Positions 43,356 to 53,139 of a stretch of DNA of 64,000 bases are shown one piece after another (the stretch's first letter is position 1; every line of letters begins with the position of its first letter). The notes under the pieces were generated by a model. The model was given only the letters and a program-made list of their open reading frames with translations, did no database searches and was not told where the DNA came from. Made by a program: the position numbers and the translations under genes. The stretch comes from Symsagittifera roscoffensis (lineage: Eukaryota; Xenacoelomorpha; Acoela; Convolutidae). The DNA is taken from assembly GCF_963678635.1 (NCBI RefSeq), contig NC_087069.1, positions 50,361,892 through 50,425,891 of the forward strand, read 5' to 3'.

Positions 43356-43717
43356 TAATCTATTTATTTAATAATCCATACCCGAATATTAAGGGGTAAC
43401 TGAAGGTTTACTATTGATTTTTTAGTTGTGGTTGGGAACGGAGTGTTGTTTTTGTTCTGTGAAGTTGTGATTCTTGTATGCATATTAAAATACTTTGTTG
43501 TGTTGTTGTGGGTTTTGTTTCAACTATTCCTTCGAAGCAAAACGTGACGGTGTTTGGATACCTTGCTGTCTCATTTTGTAGTTCCACTTAAAATTTCCTG
43601 TGTTTTTTTTTCATGTTGACTTTGGACTATTATTAAAGGTATTCTCGTGAAATATTGTGTTGTACTTTAATTGTTTGGTATCAATTGTTATTGGAATTAC
43701 TCTTAAATAAAATTTAT

Positions 43718-44085
43718 TTACTGAGATGCTTGTAATTGCTGCAATTGAGATACCATTTGGTATGTTGAAAAAAATTGAGACCATTCTTGGTTCCATACAT
43801 AATCTGTTTTATCTGCTAGTATTGTTTTATTGTCATTTTGTGGTCTAAAACTTATTTTTGCTTGTGATATGAGATCTAGATTAAGTTGGAAGTAACCTAT
43901 TATGAACCATGCTAGGATTAATTATAAATCATCCTTAACTATTTGTAATACTTCATTGTCAGTGAGTACTTCACGCATGGATTTAGAAATTTCTAGCAGC
44001 TCACGCATGAATTCCACGAAGGCATCTAGGAATTTCTCGAGGGGTGGCGAATTTTGAGAGAAAAAAATTGAAACGTTTGTCTACA
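43718..44085 (-). pseudogene. Minus-strand ORF with a helical N-part and conserved C-part, one in-frame stop
   Basis: In a frame with no ATG the minus strand reads PPLEKFLDAFVEFMRELLEI, then SMREVLTDNEVLQIVKDDL, a TAA at 43924-43922, then LAWFIIGYFQLNLDLISQAK, ISFRPQND, DYVWNQEWSQFFSTYQMVSQ and a stop at 43720-43718. Charge pattern, heptad-like Leu spacing and smooth continuation across the TAA suggest one protein of at least 120 residues. The second duplicate has the same TAA, so the mutation predates the duplication or the copies have been homogenised. It could be a structural or accessory protein of the same element; I cannot name it. Confidence 0.42.
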
Positions 44086-44392
44086 TTTTTTTGTTTGACT
44101 AATTTTTTTTCTGATTTCTCCCAAATAATTATAACGACCCTAATTTGACCCACGTTTCTTCGCCGTAAGCAAATTTTTGAAAAAAATACAGGCATTTTTA
44201 GGCCTTTTTGGGAAAATTCTGACCAAAAAATCGCTTTTTTTGGCGCGCGTTCCCCCCTAAACTTAGTCAATTAGTCGCCTTCAGAAATTTTTTTAGATCA
44301 GCCAGTCAGAAATGGATTTTGAAAGAAATACAAAGAAGGGACCGTTTCGGTCGGCATGGGGTGAAAATCCTGAGGAGGGGCGACGCCACCAA

Positions 44393-44410
44393 CCCCCCCC
44401 CCCCCCCCCC
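44393..44410 (+). repeat. C homopolymer of 18 bases
   Basis: The 18-base C run follows GCGACGCCACCAA in the first duplicate. The second duplicate has only CCACCCACCCGCCCC at the same place (about 48016), so the run expanded after the duplication. Confidence 0.9.
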
Positions 44411-44971
44411 ACCTATTTCTAAATCCGCTTCTGATTCACGAATTGAATCAAAAAGTCGTGAGAAGAGATTAAGTTCTCGTCTTACTATTACGTGTCGAGA
44501 TGTTTGTGGAGGAGATACATATATTGTCTTGTTTGTCTACAATATTAAAAACAACTATAAATGATGCAGAAAACATCGTTTTTGAAAATTGAATTTGCTT
44601 TTTGTGAGTTCATAATGTGTTCTCATGTGTTCTATAAAAACAATTAAAAAAAGTCATTCTGTATCACCTGTTTGTATTCGATTCAACGGTTGGATGTAAT
44701 TTGTGGTAAAAAGTTAATTGCGAAAAGGCCATAGTTTGATTAAAACCTGGTAGATAGTGATAGAGTACTTGCACTATGATTTTAACTTCTGAGAAGTCTT
44801 TTTACATGAATTATTTCTTTTTGGGAACAAGTTTACAATTAAATTGAAACGCAATTAGTTTTTTTACTCTTGATGAATTGCTTTTTGGGTCAATAACGAA
44901 GAGAAGGATGGTATCATCAACAAAATCATCAACCAGTTTTTTTGTGCGTTTAAATTACGGTTTACAATAAA

Positions 44972-46230
44972 ACGAGGTAGTAAGAAGAGAGAGATGGATG
45001 CCATGAGACGGAAGTACATAAAAAAGAAAGTATACAAAGTTGAAGAAATGTGAAACTGTAAGCGGTGGGAAAACTTCAAAACCAATAACATGATCAAAAA
45101 GCATGACAGAACAATTTTCTCTAAAAATAGACTTCTTCATTCAGAATCCTTTTTAGCGAAATTAAAAGATCGACCTTTCTTTGGCTATGTTCAGGGCATT
45201 TTAGTTGTTCGAGATGCACTAAAACCAAAAATTGCCAACTTTCCTCCTATTTTCAGAAACACTGACTTTGGAGAAGACTATATCGGTGACTACATGAAAA
45301 TTTATGCAATCTAGAATGTAATGATAAAATATCCTCAGAGAATGCTGATTTCTAGCTTCAACCTGGAAATTGGAACAGTTTTAACTCCTCTGTTCAACTT
45401 TGTTCGGAACTTGGCGTGTAATGCACCAAAACTTACCGTTTTGTTGAATTTTCTCCTGTAAAAAAATAATTGATTTCCTCCTAGAAAACGTTTTATCAGG
45501 AAATTTAGCCAAAACAATGAAACTCCTAGGCAACTCCTTCTATGGATATCAGATCATGGAAAGATCCAGACATACAATCAAATATCTCAAGATTGAAAAA
45601 CCCATAAGGCAATCACTGAACCACTGTTTGAAAAAGTGAATACAGTTCAAAAGGACTTATTTGATGTGGAGTTGTTGAAATATTTCAGTTCGCAAATTCT
45701 GTATTCAAAAAAAAGTGAAGAGTTGGAGATGGACACATCATCAATTTACTTAACACTTGCTGAATAAAACTTATATATATGACTGCATCCAACTAGATAA
45801 AAGAGCTGATTGGGACCTGAAAAGGACTGCAGCGAATCTTCCAAGGCAGATGCAAAACCTAATTTCTTCCCTCGGACTTGTCGCAGTATCCATTAAAAGC
45901 ACTGTAAACAGGAGCAGGGACCTTTTAAAGGGGAGTGTATGTGTACATGAATGCTTTGTTTGTGTAGCAAGTCATATTGCTGCTATGACAACATGTCAGA
46001 TAAGACCAAATATAGCAGCAACGATTAAACAATCGGGCTCTAGAAGGTTCTGGAGACGGATATATGGCAAAAAACAGGAGATTACTTGATGAAGCAAATA
46101 ACCTCACATCTAAAAACGAAGGATTGAGAACTGTAAATCATATGGTTGCTACATTTGAGCTGACAAAGAAAACAAAAAGACAAGTTCATGATGATGGAAT
46201 ACAAACAAAACCATTGAAATTATAAGATCT
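44972..46230 (+). pseudogene. Second copy of the polymerase 3' half
   Basis: This repeats 41262-42600. FFGYVQGILVVRDALKPKI lies at 45178-45240, MKLLGNSFYGYQIMERSRHT at about 45518 and a C-terminal stretch at 45757-46089 (SSLGLVAVSIKSTVNRSRDL, IRPNIAATIKQSGSRRFW). Motif C here reads MDTSSIYL, closer to the family D-T-D-S than the first copy but with the second Asp still lost. The motif A region is not included in the duplication. Stops and shifts are frequent. Confidence 0.68.
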
Positions 46231-46489
46231 GATAGAGTGTTTCAAACTTGTAAGAAGTGATGCCATGAAGTACATTTTTGGATGATACAAGGTTTTGTTG
46301 ATTTCTTTGTTTTTTTCTTAATAAAATTGTGGTAAACTTAAGATTCGTTGCAGTGATTTACATACTTTCTTTGAAATTTATTATTTTTTCTCTCAAAATT
46401 TGACTTATTTTTGTTTTTCATTAGATTTTAGATAAATAGAGTTAAAGTTTGAAAAATAACATAAAATCAATTCAATGTTTACAGAGTTT

Positions 46490-46693
46490 TTAGAAACAAC
46501 ATTTGAGCTTTTCGAAGTTTTTAGAATTTTCATTTTTCGCGCAAATTATTTTAGATGAAATACATCCTAGACGCAAACAAACTTTTTTTAGCATTCCAAT
46601 AACGCGTGCCAAAATTTTGGCAAAAAAACTAGACAACTTTTCACAAAATCCAAAAAATCCCTTTTTCTTACCATCACACTGAAAACTTACCAA
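46490..46693 (-). CDS. 67-codon minus-strand ORF, second duplicate
   Basis: Protein identical to the ORF at 43066-42863; the few DNA differences in between are silent or outside the frame. Confidence 0.3.
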   Translation of the reverse strand: MVSFQCDGKKKGFFGFCEKLSSFFAKILARVIGMLKKVCLRLGCISSKIICAKNENSKNFEKLKCCF

Positions 46694-46736
46694 TTCTTTT
46701 TTCTATCTTAATTAATTGTAGACTCTATACCCAATG

Positions 46737-46982
46737 TTAATACATAGCATGGCGGACTAAAAATCTAAAACGTATCCTAACTCCAAGGGTCTGCCAGAGT
46801 GACCACCAAACCCCCCCAGCCAACATGCATGTTCTTGAGAGTAGGTTTGTGTTGTAGCTAATGGTTGCGCCATTGAATTGCTGATATTTTTCTTGGTGAA
46901 TTAAAGCTGTAATAATTTTTGCAAAATTGCTGCCATTTGCGTATTTTGGTTCAGTAAATAAGAATAGTTTTTTTAGACATTA
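46737..46982 (-). pseudogene. 81-codon minus-strand ORF, second duplicate, start shifted
   Basis: The body matches 43355-43110, including the WWSLWQTLG segment. Near 46968 the A-run is altered so the ATG of the first copy no longer reads into the frame. Whether either start is used is unknown. Confidence 0.3.
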
Positions 46983-47342
46983 ATCTATTTATTTAATAAT
47001 CCATACCCGAATATTAAGGGGTAACTGAAGGTTTACTATTGATTTTTTAGTTGTGGTTGGGAACGGAGTGTTGTTTTTGTTCTGTGAAGTTGTGATTCTT
47101 GTATGCATATTAAAATACTTTGTTGTGTTGTTGTGGGTTTTGTTTCAACTATTCCTTCGAAGCAAAACGTGACGGTGTTTGGATACCTTGCTGTCTCATT
47201 TTGTAGTTCCACTTAAAATTTCCTGTGTTTTTTTTTCATGTTGACTTTGGACTATTATTAAAGGTATTCTCATGAAATATTGTGTTGTACTTTAATTGTT
47301 TGGTATCAATTGTTATTGGAATTACTCTTAAATAAAATTTAT

Positions 47343-47710
47343 TTACTGAGATGCTTGTAATTGCTGCAATTGAGATACCATTTGGTATGTTGAAAAAAAT
47401 TGAGACCATTCTTGGTTCCATACATAATCTGTTTTATCTGCTAGTATTGTTTTATTGTCATTTTGTGGTCTAAAACTTATTTTTGCTTGTGATATGAGAT
47501 CTAGATTAAGTTGGAAGTAACCTATTATGAACCTTGCTAGGATTATTTATAAATCATCCTTAACTATTTGTAATAATTCATTGTCAGTGAGTACTTCACG
47601 CATGGATTTAGAAATTTCTAGCAGCTCACGCATGAATTCCACGCAGGCATCTAGAAATTTCTCGAGGGCTGGCGAATTTTCAGAGAAGACATTTGAAACG
47701 TTTTTCTACA
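47343..47710 (-). pseudogene. Second copy of the helical minus-strand ORF
   Basis: Equivalent of 44085-43718, with the same internal TAA after VKDDL. Its C-part is nearly identical, while its N-part (FLDAFVEFM equivalent) has begun to diverge toward 47700. Confidence 0.4.
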
Positions 47711-48600
47711 ATTTTTTATTCGACTAATTTTTTTTGTGAGCTCTCCCAAACAATTATAACGACCCTAATTTGATCCACGTTACTGTGCCGTAAGCAAATT
47801 TTTGAAAAAAAGCAGGGAAAGGCATTTTTAGGCCTTTTTGGGAAAATTCTGACAAAAAAAATTGCTTTTTTGGCGCGCGCTCCCCCTTTAAAATAGTAAA
47901 TTGGGCGCCTTCAGATATTTTTTTTAGGTCAGCCAGTCAAAAGTGGATTTTGAAAGAAGTACAAAGAAGGGACCGTTTCGGTCGGCATGGGGTCGAAATA
48001 CAGAGGGGGGCGACGCCACCCACCCGCCCCTTTCTAACTCCGCTTCTGGTTCAGGAATTGAATCAAAAAGTCGTGAGAAATGATTATGTTCTCGTCTTAC
48101 TATTACGTGTCTCGAGATGTTTGTGGCGGAGATACATATAATGTCTTGTGGGCTTACAATATTAAAAAATAACTATAAATGATGGAGAAAACATCGTTTC
48201 TGAAAAATGAATTTGCTTATTGTGAGTTCATAATGTGTTCTCATGTGTTCTATAAAAACAATTTGAAAAAATTCATTCTATATCACCTGTTTGTATTCGA
48301 TTCAACGGCTGGATGTATTTTGTGGTGAAAATTTATTTGGGAAAAAAGTTAATAGTTTGATTTAAACCTGGTAGATAGTGATAGAGTACTTGCACTATGA
48401 TTTTTACTTCTTTTTACATGAACTATTTCTTTTTGGGAACAGGTTTACGTTTGAATTGAGACGCAATTAGTTTTTAACTCTTGATGAATTGCTTTTTGGG
48501 TCAATAATAAAGAGAAGGATGGTATCATCATCAAAATTATTGTCGTATTGAAAGTATTTTTGTGCGTTATTACGGTTAAAGTGTAATTTTCAATAGGTAT

Positions 48601-50189
48601 TTTTGTTTGATTTCAATTACACAACTTACTGTTTTGCAAATATAAGAGTTTTTTTTTCCGCTTTGCCTTCAATGAATTATGCTGTTGTGGCTTCTGATCC
48701 GGCAAAATATCTTCGATTGTCTACTGGCTTATTTTTATCGCTTAGTAGGTTTCAAAGTTTTTGAAGATTTTCTTTTGCTGATGAATCAGATTACGAAACA
48801 ACGTTCCATGTTGAGAAAAAAATTGATTTTGTTCTTTATTTTCGCTTTGAGTTTTTGCCTTCTTTTTTGTTTGCTTTTTTATCCAATATATATTTTTATT
48901 TGTCTATGCGGTAGAATTATCTTGCTTTTTAGGTTATTTTTTTTCTTGATTATATCTTAATCATCGTGAGAGACTGGTTGAAGAGAGAGTATATCAAATC
49001 GTTAGAATGGTTTTGTACTGCTCTTGATAATGTATAACTACAGATAAGTAAGACCTAATCTTACCTAGTTGGGATTTTGTTTTGAGATCAAGGGTTGGAG
49101 AATAGTAAATTAATCCACAAGGTTCAGATATAATTAAAACACAATAAGCTCGTTAGATACCATTTTAAGTCATACGAGTTATTGGGTATGTATTAGATCT
49201 TTGTCAATCAAGAGGAAGGGCTCAATTGAAGGATGAATAATCGAAGCTCTTCACTATTTATCTTAATTGAAATTGGTAGTCTTTGGAAACATTTTCAGCT
49301 AGTCCTGTGTCGATTGTAAGTGTTGGAAAATGAATCGACGTTTTAGAATGTTAGACACTAATTCTAAAAGATGGGGACTAGAAAAAATACTTTTTTAATT
49401 AATGCAAGGAAAGCTTTGATGATCGAGTAATTTAAAGTATATAAAATTACAGTTATGAATATAACTTTCAAACTTGAAGATTGGAATTGAAATTTAAAGA
49501 CCATGGATAGCCCTGATCATCTGGCTTTAAAAATACTTCAGATTTAAATTTGACAAGGATAGCTTTGAAAAACTAAACTAATTAAGGAAATGTTAGGTTT
49601 TAAATTTAAATGAGGTTGGTTATTTGAATTAGTTCTGTATGTTTTGGGTGAAAAAGAAAAATAACAGAAAAATTAGAAAGAAGCATGGAACTTCAAGAAG
49701 CATGGAACTTTTTGTACTTTCATAAAACTAATTTTAGGTATTTTGGTTTCCTAGTTTTTTGTAATTTTTGTTTATTCAAAAAATGTGACACCTAAAAAAT
49801 TTTTACACATATACTGTAGATTTGAAAGTTTTGAGGTAGTTGGTAAGTTTGATGTCGACTAGGTATGTCTATAGTTATTAAATAGTTATCTTAGTTAGAC
49901 TTACAGTTTTGAAAGGAAGCTGATTGTTCTGAATGTGCGATTCATAACAAATGAGTGAGAGAGTACTGCATGAATGGCTTCGCAGAGAAATAATCGTTGT
50001 AGTCTGCTTCTTTGTTTCACGATGTAGAAGCTCAGTCTACTTTTCTGATTTTGACTCAGTGTCAGCCGTATCATCATTCGTTTGAATCATTTGGAAATAA
50101 GGAGACGTGGAAAAAAGCTAATTGAATTATCAATTTGGTTTATCATTGGGTTGGGAGTTTTGATCTTTTTTGTCTAATCTTTTTGTTTT
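48601..50189. other. Unassigned AT-rich sequence
   Basis: I see no supported gene. A hydrophobic frame at 48679-48960 is Leu/Phe/Ile only and probably chance. AAGCATGGAACTTCAAG is directly repeated at 49682-49710, a small tandem duplication. Confidence 0.5.
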
Positions 50190-50640
50190 TGCCAATTTTG
50201 AACTAGTAGCGGTCTGTTCGAGACTCTTTTGGTCGCAGCAGATGAGTTAAGTCCGAGTTGATTTTCTCTTAGGGTAGTTTCCGATATGGAACTTAGTCTG
50301 TTCGTCATGCAATCTTATATTCGGCCGGATAGATTCCTGCAACTTCTTAGTCTAATACCAACCCTAATATTACTCTTATATCTCCTAGTCTGAATAGATT
50401 TAGCGAGTTATTATTGCGATGTTTAGAATCAAGAAGGATAACCTAGAAAAAACAACTGTTTGCTAAATCATTTTTAATCTTTTCTGGCTAAAATATAAAT
50501 AGTTTCAGCTTATTATTTTTTGGAAGTTTCAGTCATGGATCATGATTGGTTAGATCTAAGTACTTTACCGAGGTAGTTTGTCAAGAATTTAATTGGGTAT
50601 AATAAAAACTTGTTTTGAACTGGTTCCTCTATTGAAACAT
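50190..50640 (-). repeat. Isolated relic of the retroelement terminal block
   Basis: It aligns with the outer 430 bp of the copy A terminal block in reverse complement: TTCGGCCGGATAGATTC at 50312, CTTCTTAGTCTAATACC at 50343, TCTGGCTAAAATATAAATAG at 50478 (degraded hairpin), and TTGAACTGGTTCC at 50616. No element interior adjoins it, so it is a solo LTR fragment or the remains of a deleted copy. Confidence 0.7.
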
Positions 50641-51399
50641 AGCTGTGATACTCAACAATTTGGTAACTCTCATCATTGATAGCCGTTTGAGAGGCATTTT
50701 CATCAATTTATGGGTATTCGCGGACTACAGCTTTTCAGAAAGCACATCAACTTCTTTTACTCATCCACTATTTTGCTCGGATGGTTTGTTGATAATGGTG
50801 AGGACAATTCTCTTTAAACGTCCATTTTCTTGACAAAAACGCTCTAATCGGCTATTTATAATTATTTGAACTGACACACAGTGAAGATTATTTGATAAAT
50901 AAAAAACGATATGGCAGAATAACTCAAATCATGAGAAACACCAAATTAAGAAGAACAAGTTAACTTCTTCAAAAAGAAATGACCCAGGTGAAAGCTAGTC
51001 TGCTATTTTACACGGATGAGGTTATAACACATCTACCAAATTGTTCTATACACTTTGAAACACAACAACGTGATATGTGCACTTTAAATTAGCCAAATTA
51101 GAATAAATTGTTTTCTCTGGAATATATCATGTAACAACTAATTTTGAGCGTGATGTAAGGGGTTTATCTGGATTATTTTTTTGAATGTTTATCACCGGAA
51201 CGTATTTGAAGCTTGGAATACACATTATGATGCATATCAACTTACAATGTTGACGACCCAAGAAGGATAACCTAGAAGGATTACAAGGATTTCTAACAAA
51301 CGAACTCTTGTTCTTCCAATTGTATAATTTACGAGTGGCGAGTGAATAATTAGGTGATTTGAATGCTGTAAAATGTGCAAAACAAAAGCAAAATAGAAT
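50641..51399. other. Unassigned region upstream of the secreted-protein gene
   Basis: No gene is supported. ORFs at 50645-50833 (plus) and 51127-51422 (minus) lack protein-like features and the latter overlaps the next gene in antisense. It may hold the promoter of 51400-52050; I see no clear TATA box at a usual distance. Confidence 0.35.
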
Positions 51400-52050
51400 A
51401 TGATAAAACAAAATTGTAACATTTTACTATTTGTTGGAATTAATTTCTATGTCTTCATTTTCTGTACTGTTTCAAATCTTCTGACTTTGAATTCAATTTC
51501 AGCCCAATGGAAGAGCACTGTGGAGGCCATGCTGACACAAATGTATGCAAAAGAACGCAAAAGCCCGGTTGAGGCGAGAACAGAGATATGTGACACTCTG
51601 AGTGCTTCTTATCCTGAGAAGTGGTGGTGTGTCAGTTATAAATGGACAACGGATGATTGGGCACTACGAGTAAAGAAAGGAGTAGGAGAGTCGGCTGAGT
51701 GGAACAATATCGGTTATTCGTTTAAATTCGATTTCTACGTGTGCACTGTACCCATTGCACATCTGAAAGAGATAGGAGGAAAGTGTTCTGCAGAGAAAGA
51801 GAGGAAAGCAAATGAAATAATAGAAAGTGTGGGTGGAATGTTTCGGCAGAAGGGGAAGACAGTTAATTTTGAGAGTGTAGCAGATGAAGTGGTGTCTCGT
51901 TTGGACAAAGAAGGACTCAACTGGGTGCACATAAACGTATCACCTCGTTATTTTATTGCAAAATCTTCTTCAGAAGCCATCAGTCGTGTCTACAGTAGCA
52001 TTTCCGGAACAGGAAAAACACTCATAATCTCGATCTTCCTAACAGCCTAA
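51400..52050 (+). CDS. Secreted Cys-containing protein, 216 aa, probable host gene
   Basis: ATG 51400 begins a signal peptide with a long hydrophobic core (LLFVGINFYVFIFCTVS) and a likely cleavage after SISA. The mature part has four Cys (EICDTL, WWCVSY, YVCTVP, GKCSAE), enough for two disulfides, many Lys/Glu and several Trp. The last residues, after SSISGTGK, are a short hydrophobic tail (TLIISIFLTA) that might be a weak GPI-anchor signal. Base composition is clearly less AT-rich than its surroundings, and the frame is unbroken. A TTTCAG just before CCCAATGG at 51502 could instead be a splice acceptor, with the true first exon upstream. AATAAA follows at 52142-52153. The YP..WWC.SY segment is faintly like small dynein-light-chain-type folds, which I do not trust. 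Family not recognised. Confidence 0.6.
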   Translation: MIKQNCNILLFVGINFYVFIFCTVSNLLTLNSISAQWKSTVEAMLTQMYAKERKSPVEARTEICDTLSASYPEKWWCVSYKWTTDDWALRVKKGVGESAEWNNIGYSFKFDFYVCTVPIAHLKEIGGKCSAEKERKANEIIESVGGMFRQKGKTVNFESVADEVVSRLDKEGLNWVHINVSPRYFIAKSSSEAISRVYSSISGTGKTLIISIFLTA

Positions 52051-52140
52051 ACATTGCAATACCTATAATCAATTCATTATTTGTCCTTTATTGTCGTTAA
52101 CACTTGGATCTACATGACAATCAATTTGAATGCAAAAATC

Positions 52141-52153
52141 AAATAAAAATAAA
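52141..52153 (+). terminator. Candidate polyadenylation signals for the secreted-protein gene
   Basis: AAATAAAAATAAA lies about 90 bp after the stop at 52050, giving two overlapping AATAAA-type hexamers. A third AATAAA occurs near 52180. Confidence 0.45.
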
Positions 52154-52439
52154 TTGATTAGATATGCTTTCTTTTATGAAATAAATAATATTTCTTTAGG
52201 AATTTTCAACTGAAGATTTCAGGTCATTTTGACTAAACTTCTTACAAAATTAAGGGAAATGAAAGGCTCTGTCAAACTGAATATTGATGACGTGTTTTAA
52301 TTGCTGAAATCCTGGGTTGACCTTCATAGACCAAAAATGTTAATCATACAATTCCATAAACTAATCCGCATTGAGCGCCCATGGTTCATAATCGATTATA
52401 TTGTCATAATATGGACAGTATCTATAAAATTACAAAAGA

Positions 52440-52560
52440 ATAGATTAAAACTCACTAAAAATGAATTATAATCGTTTTTTTTTTTTCAATTCAATATAAT
52501 CCATTATAATCGATTATAATCCATTAAAAATTGTTTATACATTTTTTATGCCATTATATT
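52440..52560. repeat. Short AT-rich repeats (TTATAATC)
   Basis: TTATAATC occurs at least five times with small changes (near 52464, 52495, 52505, 52515), next to a run of 14 T. It is a local simple repeat. Confidence 0.55.
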
Positions 52561-52639
52561 CCAATTTAAATTTATTCAAGGTTATCTCATTTCCTGTTTA
52601 GTGCAGTTGCTGTGTTTTACGTTTCATGAAAGGTTGAAT

Positions 52640-52800
52640 CCCCTTCCCCAGTTTACTCTAGCTCCCCTTCCCCGTTTACCCCCTCCACGTTTACTCCTCC
52701 CCCGTTGGCTTGAACCCCCCCCCCCCCCCCCCCCCCCAATTTTTCTTTATTCCCTACCCCCAGTTTACTTTACCCACCTGCCTGCAAGTTTACCACAACC
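52640..52800. repeat. C-rich tract with GTTTAC-type repeats and a 23-base C run
   Basis: Several blocks of four or five C are separated by GTTTAC (CCCCAGTTTACTCT, CCCCGTTTACCCC, CCACGTTTACTCC, CCCCAGTTTACTTT), then a pure run of 23 C at 52715-52737. The complementary strand is G-rich with many runs of four or more G and could form quadruplexes. Confidence 0.7.
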
Positions 52801-52805
52801 ACTAA

Positions 52806-53130
52806 AACGCTGTGTAGCTGATGGGGTAAAAAACAGTCTGTAGCTGATGGGATACAAAACACATTGTAGCTGATGAGGTACAAAATGTAGGTAGCTGATG
52901 GGGTACAAAAAGTACAAAACTTTATAGAACTGATGGAATGAAAAAACTATTAGCTGATGGGTTAAAAAACAAGGAAATTATCTTGCTGATTGGGTAAAAG
53001 CACCTTGTAGCTGATAGGGGGAAAATATTTTGTAGCTGAGGTCAGAAACAAAATAGAACTGAGGGGGGAAGCACTATAGATATGATGGGGTAAAAACACT
53101 ATAGAGCTGATGAGGTACAAAACAGTATTG
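52806..53130. repeat. Degenerate minisatellite, about 12 units of ~25 bp
   Basis: The unit is close to GTAGCTGATGGGGTAMAAAAC plus a few variable bases. Units begin near 52812, 52840, 52866, 52890, 52930 and so on to 53103; the middle ones are most degraded. Some units vary in length (36 bp near 52890). It ends about 10 bp before the terminal block of copy C. Confidence 0.75.
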
Positions 53131-53139
53131 AGTGGGACG

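Larger units (their letters stand above)
41262..48600 (+). repeat. Tandem duplication of the polymerase 3' half plus flank (two 3.7-kb units)
   Basis: ACGAGGTAGTAAGAAG at 41262 recurs at 44972, a period of about 3.71 kb, and the second unit runs to about 48560, where both units contain AAGAGAAGGATGGTATCATC (44901 and 48511). The polymerase parts differ by about 10% with many indels, but the middle of the unit (42805-44030 against 46430-47650) is almost identical. Confidence 0.85.

Noticed and set aside
21690..48600. A complete Polinton/Maverick element
   Set aside because: I find only polymerase parts and unidentified ORFs. No retroviral-type integrase, packaging ATPase, recognisable capsid genes or long terminal inverted repeats are visible.
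48679..48960. 93-codon hydrophobic ORF that might be a membrane protein
   Set aside because: It is nearly all Leu/Phe/Ile/Cys, as expected from T-rich DNA, with no copy or context to support it.
51400..52050. Assignment of the secreted protein to a dynein-light-chain-like family
   Set aside because: Only a short YP..WWC.SY stretch is reminiscent, and a signal peptide and Cys pairs do not suit that family.
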